A stretch of 64,000 nt of DNA from Balanoglossus misakiensis (Eukaryota; Hemichordata), in NCBI GenBank assembly GCA_040954595.2, contig CM082577.2, positions 13,454,001 to 13,518,000 on the forward strand, given 5' to 3'. A model generated the notes under the pieces. The model was not told the DNA's origin, made no database searches, and saw only the letters and a list, made by a program, of their open reading frames with translations. This document shows, one piece after another, positions 34,851 through 47,780 of the stretch; the first letter of the stretch is position 1, and each line of letters starts with the position of its first letter. A program made the translations under genes and the position numbers.

Positions 34851-35500
34851 TCAGGCAACCTTATCCTTTGGGGTTTGTTTCTGCTCCTGTAGAAAGGTCA
34901 GAGATATTACCAATTGTTGTTTACACTGAAATAAATTGTCATCAATGTGATGATTTCTCGTGCCTCGGCCTCTAGTCAGCTTAACAAAACGATGGCGACT
35001 GCTGCTATTTAGCTCCCAACGGCTAAGGGCGTCTGTCACCCTGTTTTCTTGGCCATGGAGATGCACTGCTTTGATTTGGAATTGATGCGTAGCTGCTGTG
35101 TTTTCATGTGATCTCGTGTGCAGCCGGCATTGACATTGGCTTCATTATTGCACTGAATAATCAACCTACGACCAACCAGTTGGTCAGCCCATGCTATGAC
35201 CACAGTCATCATTTCTAAACAGCTGATGTGGAACTCAGAACTGCGTACATGTTCTGGAAACTGACAATGAAAGTATTCATTCAGGTATGTGCCCCCCCCC
35301 CCAACACCCAAAAGTCAAGCATCTGCTGTGAGTAATTCATCAAATAATAACCAATCTTCAATTGGTACTAATGATGTGCTGTTGAAATCATCTAAGAAAG
35401 TCAGCAACCACCGATGCCTTTTTTTATTTCTGAGTTTATGTTGAAACGGTGGTGATTGCACCTGAGTTTGGGCACAGTAATGTTATTGATTGTGTCAAAC
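34851..35500 (-). pseudogene. DIRS RNase H region
   Basis: Three frames in series: WLLTFLDDFNSTSLVPIEDW to TADA then a stop; LNEYFHCQFPEHVRSSEFHI to QCNNEANVNAG; and SMHLHGQENRVTDALSRWEL. The order is that of the DIRS RNase H ('TDAS', 'E', 'CDN', 'NxxADALSR'). Confidence 0.75.
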
Positions 35501-36049
35501 TTGCGGCCTCATAAAACCATGACTGCCAGACTGGTGCTGGTTGACAGGCTTTCTCCTTTGTTTCATCAAGCCCTCTGCTCTGAAGCAGGTTCGCTGAATG
35601 GGAGAAGGCTGGTTCAAGCTCTTTAGGGGACTCAGCTCCCCAGAAATCGTCAAGATGTTGGTTGTTTGCTGACTAGCTATAGAAACTGCACAATCCAAAC
35701 GGCATTTTCGAATCAAAATACATGTCTCTCCATGAATAACATAATAAAAAGTAAACCCGAGGGTCAACAGGGATTTGGTGACAGGCTCTTTTTAAATCTC
35801 TCTTGTGAAGTTAACAAGCTGTACCCTTCTTTCTGATTATGTCAGCCATCTTGTCTATTCCTGGGTATGTCAGTGAAAGGAGGCCATCCAAATAGGTGTA
35901 GGGATGCCATCATTCACAGAATGGCCACTGGGTAACTCAAATCCACCACAACCCTCCTGTCTGTGAAATTTTATTTCTCGACTGTAAGTAATGTGGAAAG
36001 AATGATGGGTTTGTCAAATGGGCACTCTTAAAATGGGCCAATTATACTG

Positions 36050-38280
36050 TCAACAAATGGTTTTCTTTGGTAGTGTATGTATCAACATGGTCTTCATATC
36101 AGCGCGAACGCAAGCTCGTCAAATGACCGTTAAAGGCACGTAAGCTGCAACTGGATAAAAAATTAAAGTTTTAAATAATCTCATATATGCTTTTAATTAT
36201 GTCTATTAAATATTTCATGATAATTTATCAAGCTCAACACTTAATTATGACAAAATGGCCAAAAATTAAAGAAAAACGAAAATTCCTGCAATTTTAAAAA
36301 AAGGGCAATATTGCAATGAAAAATGAAAATCTGATGTCTCAGTGGTGAACATTTACTTCCATGAGCTCAAGTGGATGAGATCATGTTTTGTTTATGAAGT
36401 TTCACAACCGGAAATGCAACATTTTCATTGTTTCTTGCATTTTCCCACGGTGGCGGCCATAATCTCTTGCGGCAAAGCTTTATTATTTATCTGGTTAAAA
36501 CTTGCATATGCACTCATATTTAGGGTTTATAATGCTTGTGTATAGTTCACTGCATGGACTAATGGTAGTTCAGTTTGAAACAAAAATTATGAAAATTATC
36601 CCAAAAGTTACAGCTTACGAGCCTTTAATCATGGTGTTTTCTAAACTTTGCAGCGCCCCCAACGTTATCTTGTTTTCAAATGCGGAAGTGGTGTGCTGAT
36701 TTCCCGCGTAATTTTCTAAGCTTATTTACGTCGAAATAATCGTATTTTACCATTCATTGTCACCATTTATCGATAGTTTGTAGTTTAAGCTATTAAACGA
36801 CACATTTTTACCGAAATATCTTGATAAACCTTACGGAAAACTGATAAAACTTACAGTGACCCGAAATTTGGAAAAATAATAAACATCGAATTTATAGTGT
36901 TTTAAGAGGTGCAGCACTTTCTTATAAAAAATAATTGTAACATTTTGAAACGATTTTTGGTAATTTCAATATATATTGACGATTTGCGAAAAAAAATTTG
37001 TGTACCCCCATGGGTCTTACAAAATCGTCCCTGATTACAAGTGCAACAATTCCGTTCTATTGCATGTATAGTATACGTAGCGTGAGCGTCTCCTCGTGGG
37101 TGAACTGAATTTTCGTGACATGTTGATGTGATATTGCTTTTCATACCTCGAAGACTTACTTTTACAAAGGTTCTGACCAAAAAAAAGAGCGATTTTCAAT
37201 TGTCTACTTGTCGTATTGGTGTCCGGGACTATTGTCTGGCTCAAACGGAGCTCCATCGTGTGTCGGTCACGTCATATCGGCTTATTATGAAAATGATCGG
37301 TAGTTTGAAAACGGCCTTTCGGTACTGCACTACGCTCTTTGGCTTATTATGAAAAAGACCGACAGAGTTTGAAATGATCGGTAGTTTGAAAACCGCCTTT
37401 CGGCACTGGTGTTTATCAGCCAACATTGGCACTACGTTTAGTGGCCGACAAAGTGTGAAAATGATCGGTTGTTTTTAACACCTATATCGGCATAGAACAA
37501 TTAATAGACGACGACACAGCATTTTTGTACAATTCTAGTCTTTATTGTTGATCATGATCGCACTGACGTGTAACACACTCAATTACAACCCAAACATTCA
37601 CCCTCACAACCCCCCTCGGCCCCCCCCCCCCACGAAGTAATGGTATCACACGGGGTAAAGTTAGTGCCGTATACTTGTACGTACGATACACCAGATCCCA
37701 CTTGTACATGGTTCACTAAGATGTGCAGCAAATTTTTATACAAGCTCTAAGGAAGGTAACATTTTCCAGTATTACAGCTAAGTAAACAATCTAGGGTTCG
37801 AACACAGTTTTTTTTGTACCACTTACCACTTGCAGTTTTCGAAATATTCGTCTCGAAACATTGAAAATTGCAATTTTTACGACTAAACAAACAATACTAC
37901 GATCTCATAAAAAACTACTAGCATAATTATCTGACCTTATGAAGACACAAAAATTGAACTCGATACAGTTGGAGGACCACTTTCCACAATCAAATCGTCG
38001 TTTAAAAAAACACACGAGGATATCCGAAGATACACGGCCTGATTTCTGACGGTGTTGTTTTCATGAAATTTATCACGTGACCTCTGCTAAATGCGCGCCC
38101 TCTATGAGAGCAACCTGCTTTCCGGCTGTATGTGTAAGCAGATTTGTGATTGGTAGTGACAGAGCTAGGTTGTTGTGGTGCGGTATCAATCCTTTGGGCC
38201 CTGATACGGGTTTTGGGACGGCGGCGCGAACCATCGTATGACCGAAGTGGTGCAATATCCGTATCAGGGCTGGAAAGGTT
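36050..38280. other. Gene-free stretch
   Basis: AT-rich DNA. Near 37270-37470 a block with GATCGGTAGTTTGAAAAC and GCCTTTCGG(T/C)ACTG is duplicated about 105 bp apart. C-rich run at 37620-37633. No exon recognised. Confidence 0.4.
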
Positions 38281-38293
38281 TTATCATGCCTGG

Positions 38294-39047
38294 TGTTACG
38301 ACCCGCAGGCCGTCCGAGCCAAAAATATGCGGAGAATAGAGAGGCCAATTTACCTGACCGGGTGGCTTGTTTTACACTTTAACCGGCCAACAGGCCGCAG
38401 CAAAATAAATGATCAAAGACAGCACACTTACAACGAACCAGTCTATTTACAATGTTAATTTAATTACAGATACGAGTAAAATTCACAAATATGTCAACTA
38501 ATATTTACAATCAAGTACAAACTAAACTAACGAGCGTGACCAGGTGACCAAACAAAATCCCTACCAAGTTCAAAGTCTCACAAACAGTTCGGCGTCTCGA
38601 CGCACGACGATACTGGAGTTTCACTCGACGCACAGCAATTCTGGCCTTTCTGTCCGTTTTAAGCCGGGGTACAAAAGAGACAGCCGCGTATTACCTCAAA
38701 CTGCATATCCACCGTGTAGACCACAGACATCCACGTATTACCTCCAATGCAGTTCCACAGTGACACGGAGACGCGCTCCCTCAGGACGGCTCCCAAATTC
38801 CATGCTGCGTCCTCGAAAACATCCACCACGACTTCACAAGTCCCTTCGGCAGTGTCAATCCTCAGCTACCACAGTAGACAGGCACTCCGTACGGTGGACT
38901 CCAAAACTCCTCCAAGGCGACGGCACAGCTACCAGACCAGAATCAAAATGAGCCACACGACAACGTGGCACTGGGTGGCTTTTATACGACTAAAAACTAA
39001 CACCTGGTCACGCTAATATGCTAAATAAAGAAATCAACATAGGTGCA
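38294..39047 (+). mobile_element. Probable solo LTR
   Basis: The segment begins TGTTACGACCC and ends AGGTGCA, the TG...CA borders of an LTR. It is flanked on both sides by the same 5-bp sequence CCTGG (38289-38293 and 39048-39052), the target-duplication size usual for Gypsy/Copia-type integrases. Length is 754 bp. An AATAAA lies near 39024. No internal retroviral-like coding region is next to it, so it would be a solo LTR. The ORFs inside are not gene-like. A chance 5-bp match is possible. Confidence 0.5.
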
Positions 39048-39099
39048 CCTGGCCACGAAACAAAACAAATAAGAAACTTCATCACACTGGATTAACGAG

Positions 39100-40340
39100 C
39101 CCATGTAAGTCTATGGGAAAAAACGCCCTCTCACCCGTGCAAGTTTTTTTTTTTTTTTGGCTTTTCACGCCCCGGCGCGGTGACCATACTTCAAGGTCGA
39201 TGACGCGCGTTCAATATCCGGATCTACTTTTGTTTTTATTCCGCGAGATTTAAAAGCGCTACCGAAAACATGACACCCGGTCCATCCTACCAATAGCAGC
39301 TGCAGCTTGCTCGCGATGTCTCCAGCTACATTTTTTTAACAAATGTACTATCGATGTGGTTATGCCATCGACAACTGGAGCTGCAAGATCACCTGCGTTC
39401 GTCACAGTGATGTACGACTGACATAGTAAGTAGCGAGACCTCCAGGCACTAGGCAGCGCCGGTGATGGGGACCGCGTTCGAGCACTTTGTCATTCGGAGA
39501 GACTAAATTGCGGTTCTAAACCTTTACTGTTTGAATGCTATTCTAAAATAGTTTTAATGTTCATTGAAATTGTTATTGCTATGTTCTGAATGCCATTTGT
39601 CTGGTATCAGTGCCAGACTAGTCAGTGTTGCCTGTTTTGCACTGGCAGTGTGTGTACGTCCAATGGCCATGGTGCACAGTGTATGCCGCTACCGAATCCC
39701 ATCCTCTCCCGTACTCGCTGCATGTTGTAGAGCTTTCTTTGGAAATATGATCATCTCAGTAAAATGGATGATTTGATCTGATTATTGTGTGACTGTCGGC
39801 GTCGTTCGTTGCGAGGAAAAAATAATTATATCTCGCTCGCGCTCGGCTGTGTGAGTTTGGATCACATCTACATCTCAGGGGCAACAGAATGTAAACAAAT
39901 GACATGCAAATCAATCCACAAGAGATGGAGGAATACGCGGCTCTATGCTATTGTTGGTATACGCAATAATAATGGGTTGTTAATATACCGCACGATCAAG
40001 ATGTTTTACAGTTGTTGTTAATATTTTTATTACCTCTGGGCCTGAAAGTATTATTATTGTTATCATTTTAACACGATTTCGCCTCTAAAATGCATTTAGG
40101 AAAGGTTATTCAACATAAAATTGCAGAAATAATGCCTTTGCCGTGACGCCAATATAATATTGTAGATTTTGTAGAGAAGAATTACAAAAGAGTCTTGAAA
40201 TTTTTTAAAACTTCATGCTTTACAGATCGTGCTTACTTGATTCTTTTTGCCACTAAAAGAGGATTTACACGTACTTGATTAACTCAGTGTTACTTAGTAA
40301 ATGTTTATTCACTAGAAGGACTTCATGGGATTCTTCTGCG
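39100..40340. other. Gene-free stretch
   Basis: Includes a T run at 39147-39159 and a locally GC-richer part (39180-39480). A 70-codon frame at 39564-39776 is hydrophobic and Cys-rich, but I see no splice context or family. Confidence 0.35.
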
Positions 40341-40349
40341 TGGTTCTAT

Positions 40350-40648
40350 TTAGTTTTCGGTAAGGCTGGCCAACAACCGTCTCTCGCCCGTGTATCCCAA
40401 CCTCGCGTGACCCACATAGATGTTATCCAAGACTAGGATATCGCTCTCCTGCATCTGAAATCCAACAGACTCGTTCCACAATACTTCTCGAATGTGCTGT
40501 ATGGCCTCGTCTTCGATTTCGCTTCCGTCGCCGTAGTAAGCGTGGGCGGGGTATTTGTCGTTTGGTAGGTGAAGCGAAGTCCATGTCCGGTAGTGTTTTA
40601 AGAACGAGGAGTGATGAGCATGCATTTCATTTAACCATACTTCTTGGC
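40350..40648 (-). CDS. TauD-like Fe(II)/2-oxoglutarate dioxygenase, C-terminal exon
   Basis: On the minus strand the acceptor ACATTGTTGCAG opens a phase-1 exon that runs intact to TAA. The protein has GQEVWLNEMHAHHSSF, KYPAHAYYGDGSEIEDEAIQ, GFQMQESDILVLDN and then YVGHARLGYTGERRLLASL. The last block holds the distal iron-ligand His and the 2-oxoglutarate-binding Arg of the TauD fold. Family members hydroxylate small substrates; the substrate here cannot be read. Upstream exons were not found to the right, where a broken opposite-strand copy lies instead, so the gene is partial or its other exons are diverged or distant. Confidence 0.72.
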
Positions 40649-40878
40649 CTGCAACAATGTTCAACAGGTAGAGATTTACACAAGGAAAAAAACGCAATAG
40701 AACCTGTCGTTTATCACAAGCTTTTGCCATCCACGACGTAGGCAGTCATTCATGACTGCATAATGATTTCACAATTTCATCCCATGCACTTTTCTGTACG
40801 TGACATGATGACATTCGCAAAATAGCGAAGATTTTTCTAATTTTGGAAAGAAAACCAACCCCATTACCCTCCATGCAG

Positions 40879-41243
40879 GGGTTTCTTCACTGAAAATAAA
40901 GCAGACGTTGAGACTGAAGTACGTGGCAGACCACGGCAGGAATTATCGTTGGGAAGATGATAGCGCCCTCACATACTGGTTTGCAACTCATCCGAAAACG
41001 GGTGAGTTATTTAGTGTATGGACCAAAGGAGTTTACCGTGCACCCCAACCCCCCCTCGAGTGTGCCTGTATTATTTACTGTCTGTTTAAAAAATAAAAGA
41101 TAATTGCATTAAAAGTTTTGGGATGATCTCCCGTATGAACAAAGAGTGAGTTTGAAAACAGGAGATGACAAATCTACCCTCAAACCCTATCGGGGCACCG
41201 ATAAGTTGTGAAAAAACCCACCGCCGCCGCCACCGCCACCACC

Positions 41244-41275
<32 letters not shown>

Positions 41276-41806
41276 CAACAACAATAACGACAACAAAAAA
41301 TAACTATTCCTGAATCGCAATCATAGAGAGGGAAGTGAGTAGGGACAGGTAGTAAAACGTGATACGTTTATGGCTCATTTTGAGGCGAAAATACCTTTAA
41401 TATCAAATGAATGATGATTTTTAAATGATGGGACCGATTTGGACTGGAATGCCTTTTCATTAAAATTACCTTTTTGTGACAAGACGTGCATTGAATTTTA
41501 TTGCAGGACAAGGAGTATGGTTCAATCAAATGAATACTCATCACGGCTCCTATTTTGGGTATCATTGCAATTGGGCTCACCTCGACATCCACGTGGAGAA
41601 GTACCCCCTTTCACTGTTACTATGGAGATGGAAGCGAAATCGAACCCGAGGCTTTACAGCACGAGCGAGAAGTGTTGTGGGAAGTGTCTGGTTGATTTCA
41701 GATGCAGAAGTGTGACAGTCTGGCGAATGATAACCTCTATGAAGGTCATTCAAGGTTGGGGTTTTACGGAGAGAGACGATTCTTGGTCAGCCTTACCACG
41801 GACTGA
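40879..41806 (+). pseudogene. Broken paralog of the TauD-like dioxygenase (unprocessed)
   Basis: Two exons keep their introns. The first (40879-41001) reads GFFTENKADVET, then after a frameshift LKYVADHGRNYRWEDDSALT and YWFATHPKTG, donor GTGAGT. The second (41507-41806) opens after ATTTTATTGCAG with GQGVWFNQMNTHHGSYF, then needs a frameshift near 41610 to reach YYGDGSEIEPEALQHEREVL. It then has an in-frame TGA where the intact copy has V-G, and continues FQMQKCDSLANDNLYEGHSR, LGFYGERRFLVSLTTD, stop. Three lesions make it a pseudogene. Retained introns mean it arose by DNA duplication, in inverted orientation to the intact exon 230 bp away. Confidence 0.8.
41218..41300. repeat. CCG/CCA/CAA triplet microsatellite
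   Basis: (CCGCCA)n grades into (CCA)n and (CAA)n inside the intron of the dioxygenase pseudogene. Confidence 0.9.
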
Positions 41807-41829
41807 AGGGGAACTCTATTTTAATTAGG

Positions 41830-43430
41830 GACGTTCCTGGACAGCGGTAACTTTCTGTTGCCTCCCTAGAATAAACCTTTTAAGCAGGTTTTTGTTTTAA
41901 CACGTCGATTAAAACCACAACCAACGTCAGCTTTGCACTTTAAACTGGACAATTTGTTTATGACTTAAAAATTGGCCGGTAAAACTAACGTAAAATCAAT
42001 AGTTTTGACAACATGATTATACAATCAACCAAGATCAGATGCCTTCCTTGTGTATCTAGAGACTAATCTTCTTCTACCAATGTCTCTAGATTGGAGGATC
42101 AAGTTATAGGTCAAGGTGTGTTGAGAAAGAAACTATGAATAAAATCTTAAAGTTCTTCGACGGAGGAGTCGATGGTTTACAAACCTGTAAAAATACAGAC
42201 TTCCGTCAGTATAGTCATTTGGGCCTAATTTTCTCATATTGTTCTAATTGTGAACAGCAGTGTTATTTTAAAGTGTCCAGATTCCGCTAAGTGTTAGATG
42301 CATGGCCGGACCCCATGACTAAGACTCTCTACGTTGATATTACGCTGTATAACAAGAGAAATGACTTCGAGTTCACTATCACCATTTTCCAAACACCCTT
42401 GTATTTGGTGTGTTGCATAGCGCCAATATATTCGGAGAATGTATTGGTTGTTTAGATTTAGGCCATGCTACTTTTCTTACCGCGAAGGTGTCCTCGAAAT
42501 GTAATTCGACCACGAGGCGGCGCTCGACCACACAACTGTGATAACATCGACATGGATGTCTGAAATGAGTCGTTATCACAACAGCGCCATCAATGCAAGA
42601 AAAATGCACTGTCGTGACCGTGTGCGCAAAGATGAACGGTCGATATCGCGGAGCCTAATGACCACGTCATGTTTATAGATAACCTATGCCCAGGCACAGA
42701 CATACAGATTTGCCTGATATCACAGAACGCCAGTGCCTTGTGACTTTGCTTAAATACCACATATGATAGGAAACGTACGTATTTGTATTCTCCACCCGAA
42801 ATCTCTGAGGTGAAAATTTTAATTACTTCAACTGAATGTTCACCACCCTTTCGCCACCAATAGTTCAACACAGACAAACAAAACGTCTCAGGTCAGTTAT
42901 CGAGAAAGCTATAAATCAAACGTCAACACAATACCGTTTTCTGTGACACCCCCTCTTGAAAATTGTAAGGCCGGTTAAACAACGTTGCTACTTGTACTTT
43001 GCTCTTCTATCAAATGTTAAGTGCGCACAATCGACAAAGTTCGGCCACAGTTCAGACAAAACTAAATCACTTGATCTTCTGTACCGCGCCTGACCGTTCG
43101 TCATATTGCTATTTTCAGAATGCTCGGAAAGCTACGCGACATCTCCGATCTTATCGTCAATTGCACCAAGCTTACACTCTTGTAAAGATTTAATAATGGA
43201 TTTTTTCTCCTGGCCTATGAAAAAAATGGGGCCCTCAATTTCGACATTTGAACGAGATATTTTACATGGACATGAGCACAATTATGATCGGAGTGTAAAT
43301 GCTGCCATGTAGTGACAGGGGTACACCGTCCTGCTTTTGGCTTTGAAACGTGCTCACAAAGTGGAAACAAAATTTAACCCAAACATGGGGAAACGACGAA
43401 CCAAGTGCGCATTTCCTTCATGAATGCTCT
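41830..43430. other. Gene-free stretch
   Basis: No exon with convincing splice sites or family motif on either strand. The minus-strand frames at 42379-42877 have no recognised domain. Confidence 0.4.
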
Positions 43431-43436
43431 ATATAG

Positions 43437-45310
43437 AAAATGGCCACTGTTCGCGTTGCTGTGCACCTGTTTATAGAGTTGGTTATTCTTTTGTCAAATC
43501 AGAAGTGGGCTTGTACACATGAGATCTTTCGGATCTGGCCTGGAACAATGCTGCATTGTAGGAGGCATAACGCTGAAAATATTTCGCGTTATTTCCCCTT
43601 CGATATAATGCAAAATACATAAACAGCTTAGTGCCTTGATCACACTCGAAATGCCAGAGTGACTGTTTCCAAAGAGACAATGCTATGTTATGCCCCCCTG
43701 TTGGATTCATTTGTGTCTGGATTTCAATTGGCCGCATTTCCGAAACTGCTATATTAATTCACGTATATCAGTACCTGCCCCGATTCCTCAACGTCTTATA
43801 AGAGAATAAGCCACGATTCAAACGTCTGTAAGTTCTGAATGTCCATCGCTTTATTTCGCGTGATCCTTAAATGTTATATTACAATCACCAGTCACGGTGA
43901 GTATAACATATTCCTACAAAATGAACGCCTGTTAATCGTTAATAAAAGTAAATGGTACATAACTGAATTGTATTTTCTGATTCTAAAGGTCAGTTTTGTC
44001 ATGAGATACTGGAACAAGGCAAGAGTTTATTTTAATTCAAGGTCCTTCTCCGGAGATGATCTCATCACCAACAGAAGTGGTGGCGCCTGTCACGCGACCC
44101 TATCATACGCCTTGCTAATTTGTCGACATGTAATAATTAGATTGGATAAGAAGTGATTGCGCACGAAAATAAATAAATAAATAAATAAATAGGATGTTGA
44201 CACTGTTTGAAACTGCGCCCTCATTAAAGCAACCTCCAGTTACAAGTTACTGTCCTTGAGTACAAATAAATCTGGGTGAGAAGGGTTCACTGAACGTTCA
44301 TTCGGTCACAGGTGACAGTTTGACAATAACATGTCAATATTTTACTTTGACGATTTCTATTCGAATTTTCTATGTAGAAAATGGCTACTGTTCGCGTTGT
44401 TGTGCACCTGTTTATAGAGTTGGCTATTCTTTTGTCGAATCAGAAATTGGCTTGTACACATGAGTTCTTTCGGAGCTGGCCTAGAACAATGCTGCATTGT
44501 AGGAGGCATAACGCTGAAAATATTTCACGTTATTTCACCCTTCGATATAAATGCTAAATACATTTAACAGCTTAGTGCCTTGATCACACTCGAAATGCCA
44601 GAGTGACTGTTTCCAAAGAGACAATGCTATGTTACGCCCCCCTGTTGATTCATTTGTGTCTGAATTTCAGTTGGCCGCATTTTCGACACTGCTACATTAA
44701 TTCACGTATATCAGTACCTGCCCCGATTCCTCCACATCTTATAAGAGAATAAGCCTCGATTCAAACGTCTGTAAGTTCTGAATGTCCATCGCTTTATTTC
44801 TTATTTCGCTTAATCATTAAATGATATATTACAACCACCAGTCACGGTGAGTAGACCATATTCCTACAAAATGAACGCTTGTTAATCGTTATTAAAAGTA
44901 AATGGTACATAACTGAATTGTATTTTCTGATTCTAAAGGTCAGTTTTGTCATGAGATACTGGAACAAGGCAAGAGTTTATTTTAATTCAGGGTCCTTCTC
45001 CGGAGATGATCTCATCACCAACAGAAGTGGTGGCGCCTGTCACGCGACCCTATCATACGCCTTGCTAATTTGTCGACATGTAATAATTAGATTGGCTAAG
45101 AAGTGATTGCGCACGAAAATAAATAAATAAATAAATAAATAGGATGTTGACACTGTTTGAAACTGCGCCCTCATTAAAGCAACCTCCAGTTACAAGTTAC
45201 TGTCCTTGAGTACAAATAAATCTGGGTGAGAAGGGTTCACTGAACGTTCATTCGGTCACAGGTGACAGTTTGACAATAACATGTTGTCAATATTTTACTT
45301 TGACGATTTC
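43437..45310. repeat. Tandem duplication, unit about 941 bp, two copies
   Basis: AAAATGGC(C/T)ACTGTTCGCG begins at 43437 and 44378. The whole unit follows in both copies with roughly 3-5% differences, including an identical AAATAAATAAATAAATAAAT run (44169 and 45118), and ends ACTTTGACGATTTC at about 44357 and 45309. The parallel 105- and 75-codon frames are one repeated sequence and are not evidence of a gene. Confidence 0.9.
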
Positions 45311-45319
45311 GACCGGATG

Positions 45320-46753
45320 TCATGCTATCAGATGTTGCTATAGCAAAATACAACATGACACATTGAGAGAAGGACATGCGCAGGTAACGAGAGACGGAGA
45401 CAAGCACAACTTATCACGGCAGCAAACATCCCCGGCAGTGTCGTATTTTCATAAACATCCACCTGGCCCAGAAATCATTTTCTTCGAGGAAATCACACAC
45501 AAAGCTTCGTTTATCTAAAGAAGAAAACAAAAAAATAAGATGACTCGTGTCGTTTACTAGTACAGATGGCGTAAAATATGATATATTAATCTGCCATTGG
45601 TGATTGTCAAGTTTTTCCAATGAAGGAAATATGTCTATGTAATCGCTCTCCCATTTTTTGAAAACCCTGTGGTAAATGTAAGTCCTCGGGAGATACAAAG
45701 AGCTAGGCAATCCTGTAATAAACTGGATGTAAATCTCTTAGTTCAAGTTAGCGGGCGAAGCATCTGTTTTTGCTTAAAGCAAGTTACTGGTTTGACAAAC
45801 TTCACAATAACATTAGAATACAATGCAACACGCACGTCAGAGTTCGGGTCAAAAATTCGATGGAATAAATGGCTACAACGTGTGACGGCATTTAATTGTT
45901 TATTAACCTGATATTTTTTTGATAGTTGAACCTCCCCTTTCAGCGCTGCGACATGCCCACAGATATCACATAATAACTAAACATTATGACTCAGTGTTCA
46001 GAAAATTACTCGATGTGAGAAATACATGTACTGTTATTGAGAAAAGTTTAAAAAAAGAAACGAAACAAACAGTCCCTATATTTAAGTTGTGCCGTTTGCA
46101 AATGCTACAGATATGCACAAACATTTGTTTAAATCAAATCATGGCGTTATTGTTTGTACTCCATCACGTGACGAGAAGTAGCCAGTTAAAGTTTGTATAC
46201 AAGTTCGTTGTAGGTCAGTGTAAAATTGCTATGACATGTGCTTTAAGGATCCTGTTGCGACGTTAATATGTGGCAACATATTTTGTAAGTATCACGATTT
46301 TCTTTCTTTCTGAATTCCAGAAAACGGCACGTATATGAACTTTTCTGGCATAGAAATATAATCTACTCTTTCCATGTGAATGCGTCGGAAAATATCGGTG
46401 ATGTGGACCAATATCAGATGACGTAATCGTACAAAATGTCGTGCCATTCCTGTTTGTGTGACAGCACTCCAGCTCCTGTATCCATAAGTGTGGCATTTCG
46501 ACCAGAATCCGGGTAATCACAACTTCGAGGGTAACCGTTTGGTTTGTTCTTCGGGTTGCCGTGGTTCATTGTATCATTTCGTTGTTGTTTTTTCAGGCAG
46601 TTGTGAAAGTTGAACATGCAACTCTTGCAGTGCACTTGACCCAGAAGGAACTGGCCAAACGGTTGTGTGCATGGTGGAGAGTGTTCTGGAGACGTAAGAC
46701 ATATATAGTTAGCTGTATTAAGATGGAGAGAGAAAGAGAAAAGAGAGGTAGAG

Positions 46754-46814
<61 letters not shown>

Positions 46815-47560
46815 ATGAAAGTGTCATACTTTCAGCGAAACTGGCTTGTCTCATATTGATACTAAGTATTAAAAGATGTCTGATTAAGAGAGGCTGACCA
46901 TTAAAAACATCTCTTTAAACATCTTAACAATCTTTGACATGCCCACGTTAAAATAATTCTGTTAGCCGTTGGCTAACCATGTATTTCAAAAACTCACGAC
47001 TTTGCTCTGTAGTAAATGAACAATATACATTTTCCTCAAATTTTCTCACATGAAGACATACCTAGATACAGGTTAGGAAACGGCGTTTTGTGATAAAGCA
47101 CTCTCACGAATATACGGCAATTTAATTTGACTTAATGTGTTTTGTTATAAATTTTGAAACACTATCTCTCCAGCACTGGCAACGAAGTCGGGAGCAATTA
47201 ATACGAAAAATAAAGTATGTGATTTTTATTTAAGCTCATGCATTACACGTAATACTAGTATTAACAGAATGAAATGTAATCATAGATAGGCCTGGAAAAT
47301 TCATTTTCCAACTTCAGTGCAATTAAATTTGTCAAATTGAACAATCATGAAAATTGTGTGACAGAAATATTGCTAATTTACTACTGGAAAGTGATATTTT
47401 AAAACTTAAAACCTAGTAGGAAGTACAACATTTTCTCAGTAAATAACTGCATTTTATAGGATTGTGAGTTGATGAAACCTATAATAATTGCTTTGTTCCT
47501 AAGTTAAGCACGTGGTCCAATAGTGAAAATTGTGTCGTTTGGAGACAGTTGAGCCGACTG
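45320..47560. other. Gene-free stretch
   Basis: Contains a (GA)n microsatellite at 46755-46812. The rest is AT-rich with no recognised exon. Confidence 0.45.
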
Positions 47561-47619
47561 AATACGCTACGATCTATGTTTTTGGTCAGCTACTTTATTT
47601 TTAATAAACAAATAAATCA

Positions 47620-47717
47620 ATAAATAAAAATAATGAAATAATGAATGAATGAAATAATGAATGAATGAATGAATGAATGAATGAATGAATGAATGAATGA
47701 ATGAATGAATGAATGAA

Positions 47718-47780
<63 letters not shown>

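Larger units (their letters stand above)
33916..36010 (-). mobile_element. DIRS-type retrotransposon, degenerate (RT, RNase H, tyrosine recombinase)
   Basis: Reading the minus strand from 36010: TYPGIDKMADIIRKKG, then KRDLKRACHQIPVDPRVYF and MYFDSKMPFGLCS match the reverse transcriptase of DIRS/Ngaro elements. Next, at 35460-34960, WLLTFLDDFNSTSLVP, SSEFHISCLEMMTVVIAWAD, GRRLIIQCNNEANV and ENRVTDALSRWEL form the RNase H region. Finally, 34688-33916 gives a tyrosine recombinase with LDLSSPGDITLWAAFLTAFH, LFLRKS, FDPTVHLSRRNF and TWSKTNQSLNRVHSIPI. Stops (for example after GTAC and TADA) and frame changes show it is inactive. The domain order with a YR is diagnostic of DIRS; terminal repeats were not identified. 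Confidence 0.88.

Noticed and set aside
38544-38951. 135-codon plus-strand ORF
   Set aside because: Basic, Ser/Thr/Arg-rich with no domain, and lying inside the probable LTR.
43839-45106. Two nearly identical ORFs as a gene pair
   Set aside because: They are explained by the 941-bp tandem duplication; no start, splice or domain support.
46414-46854. ORFs with Ser-Leu or Arg-Glu repeats
   Set aside because: Translation of a (GA)n microsatellite.
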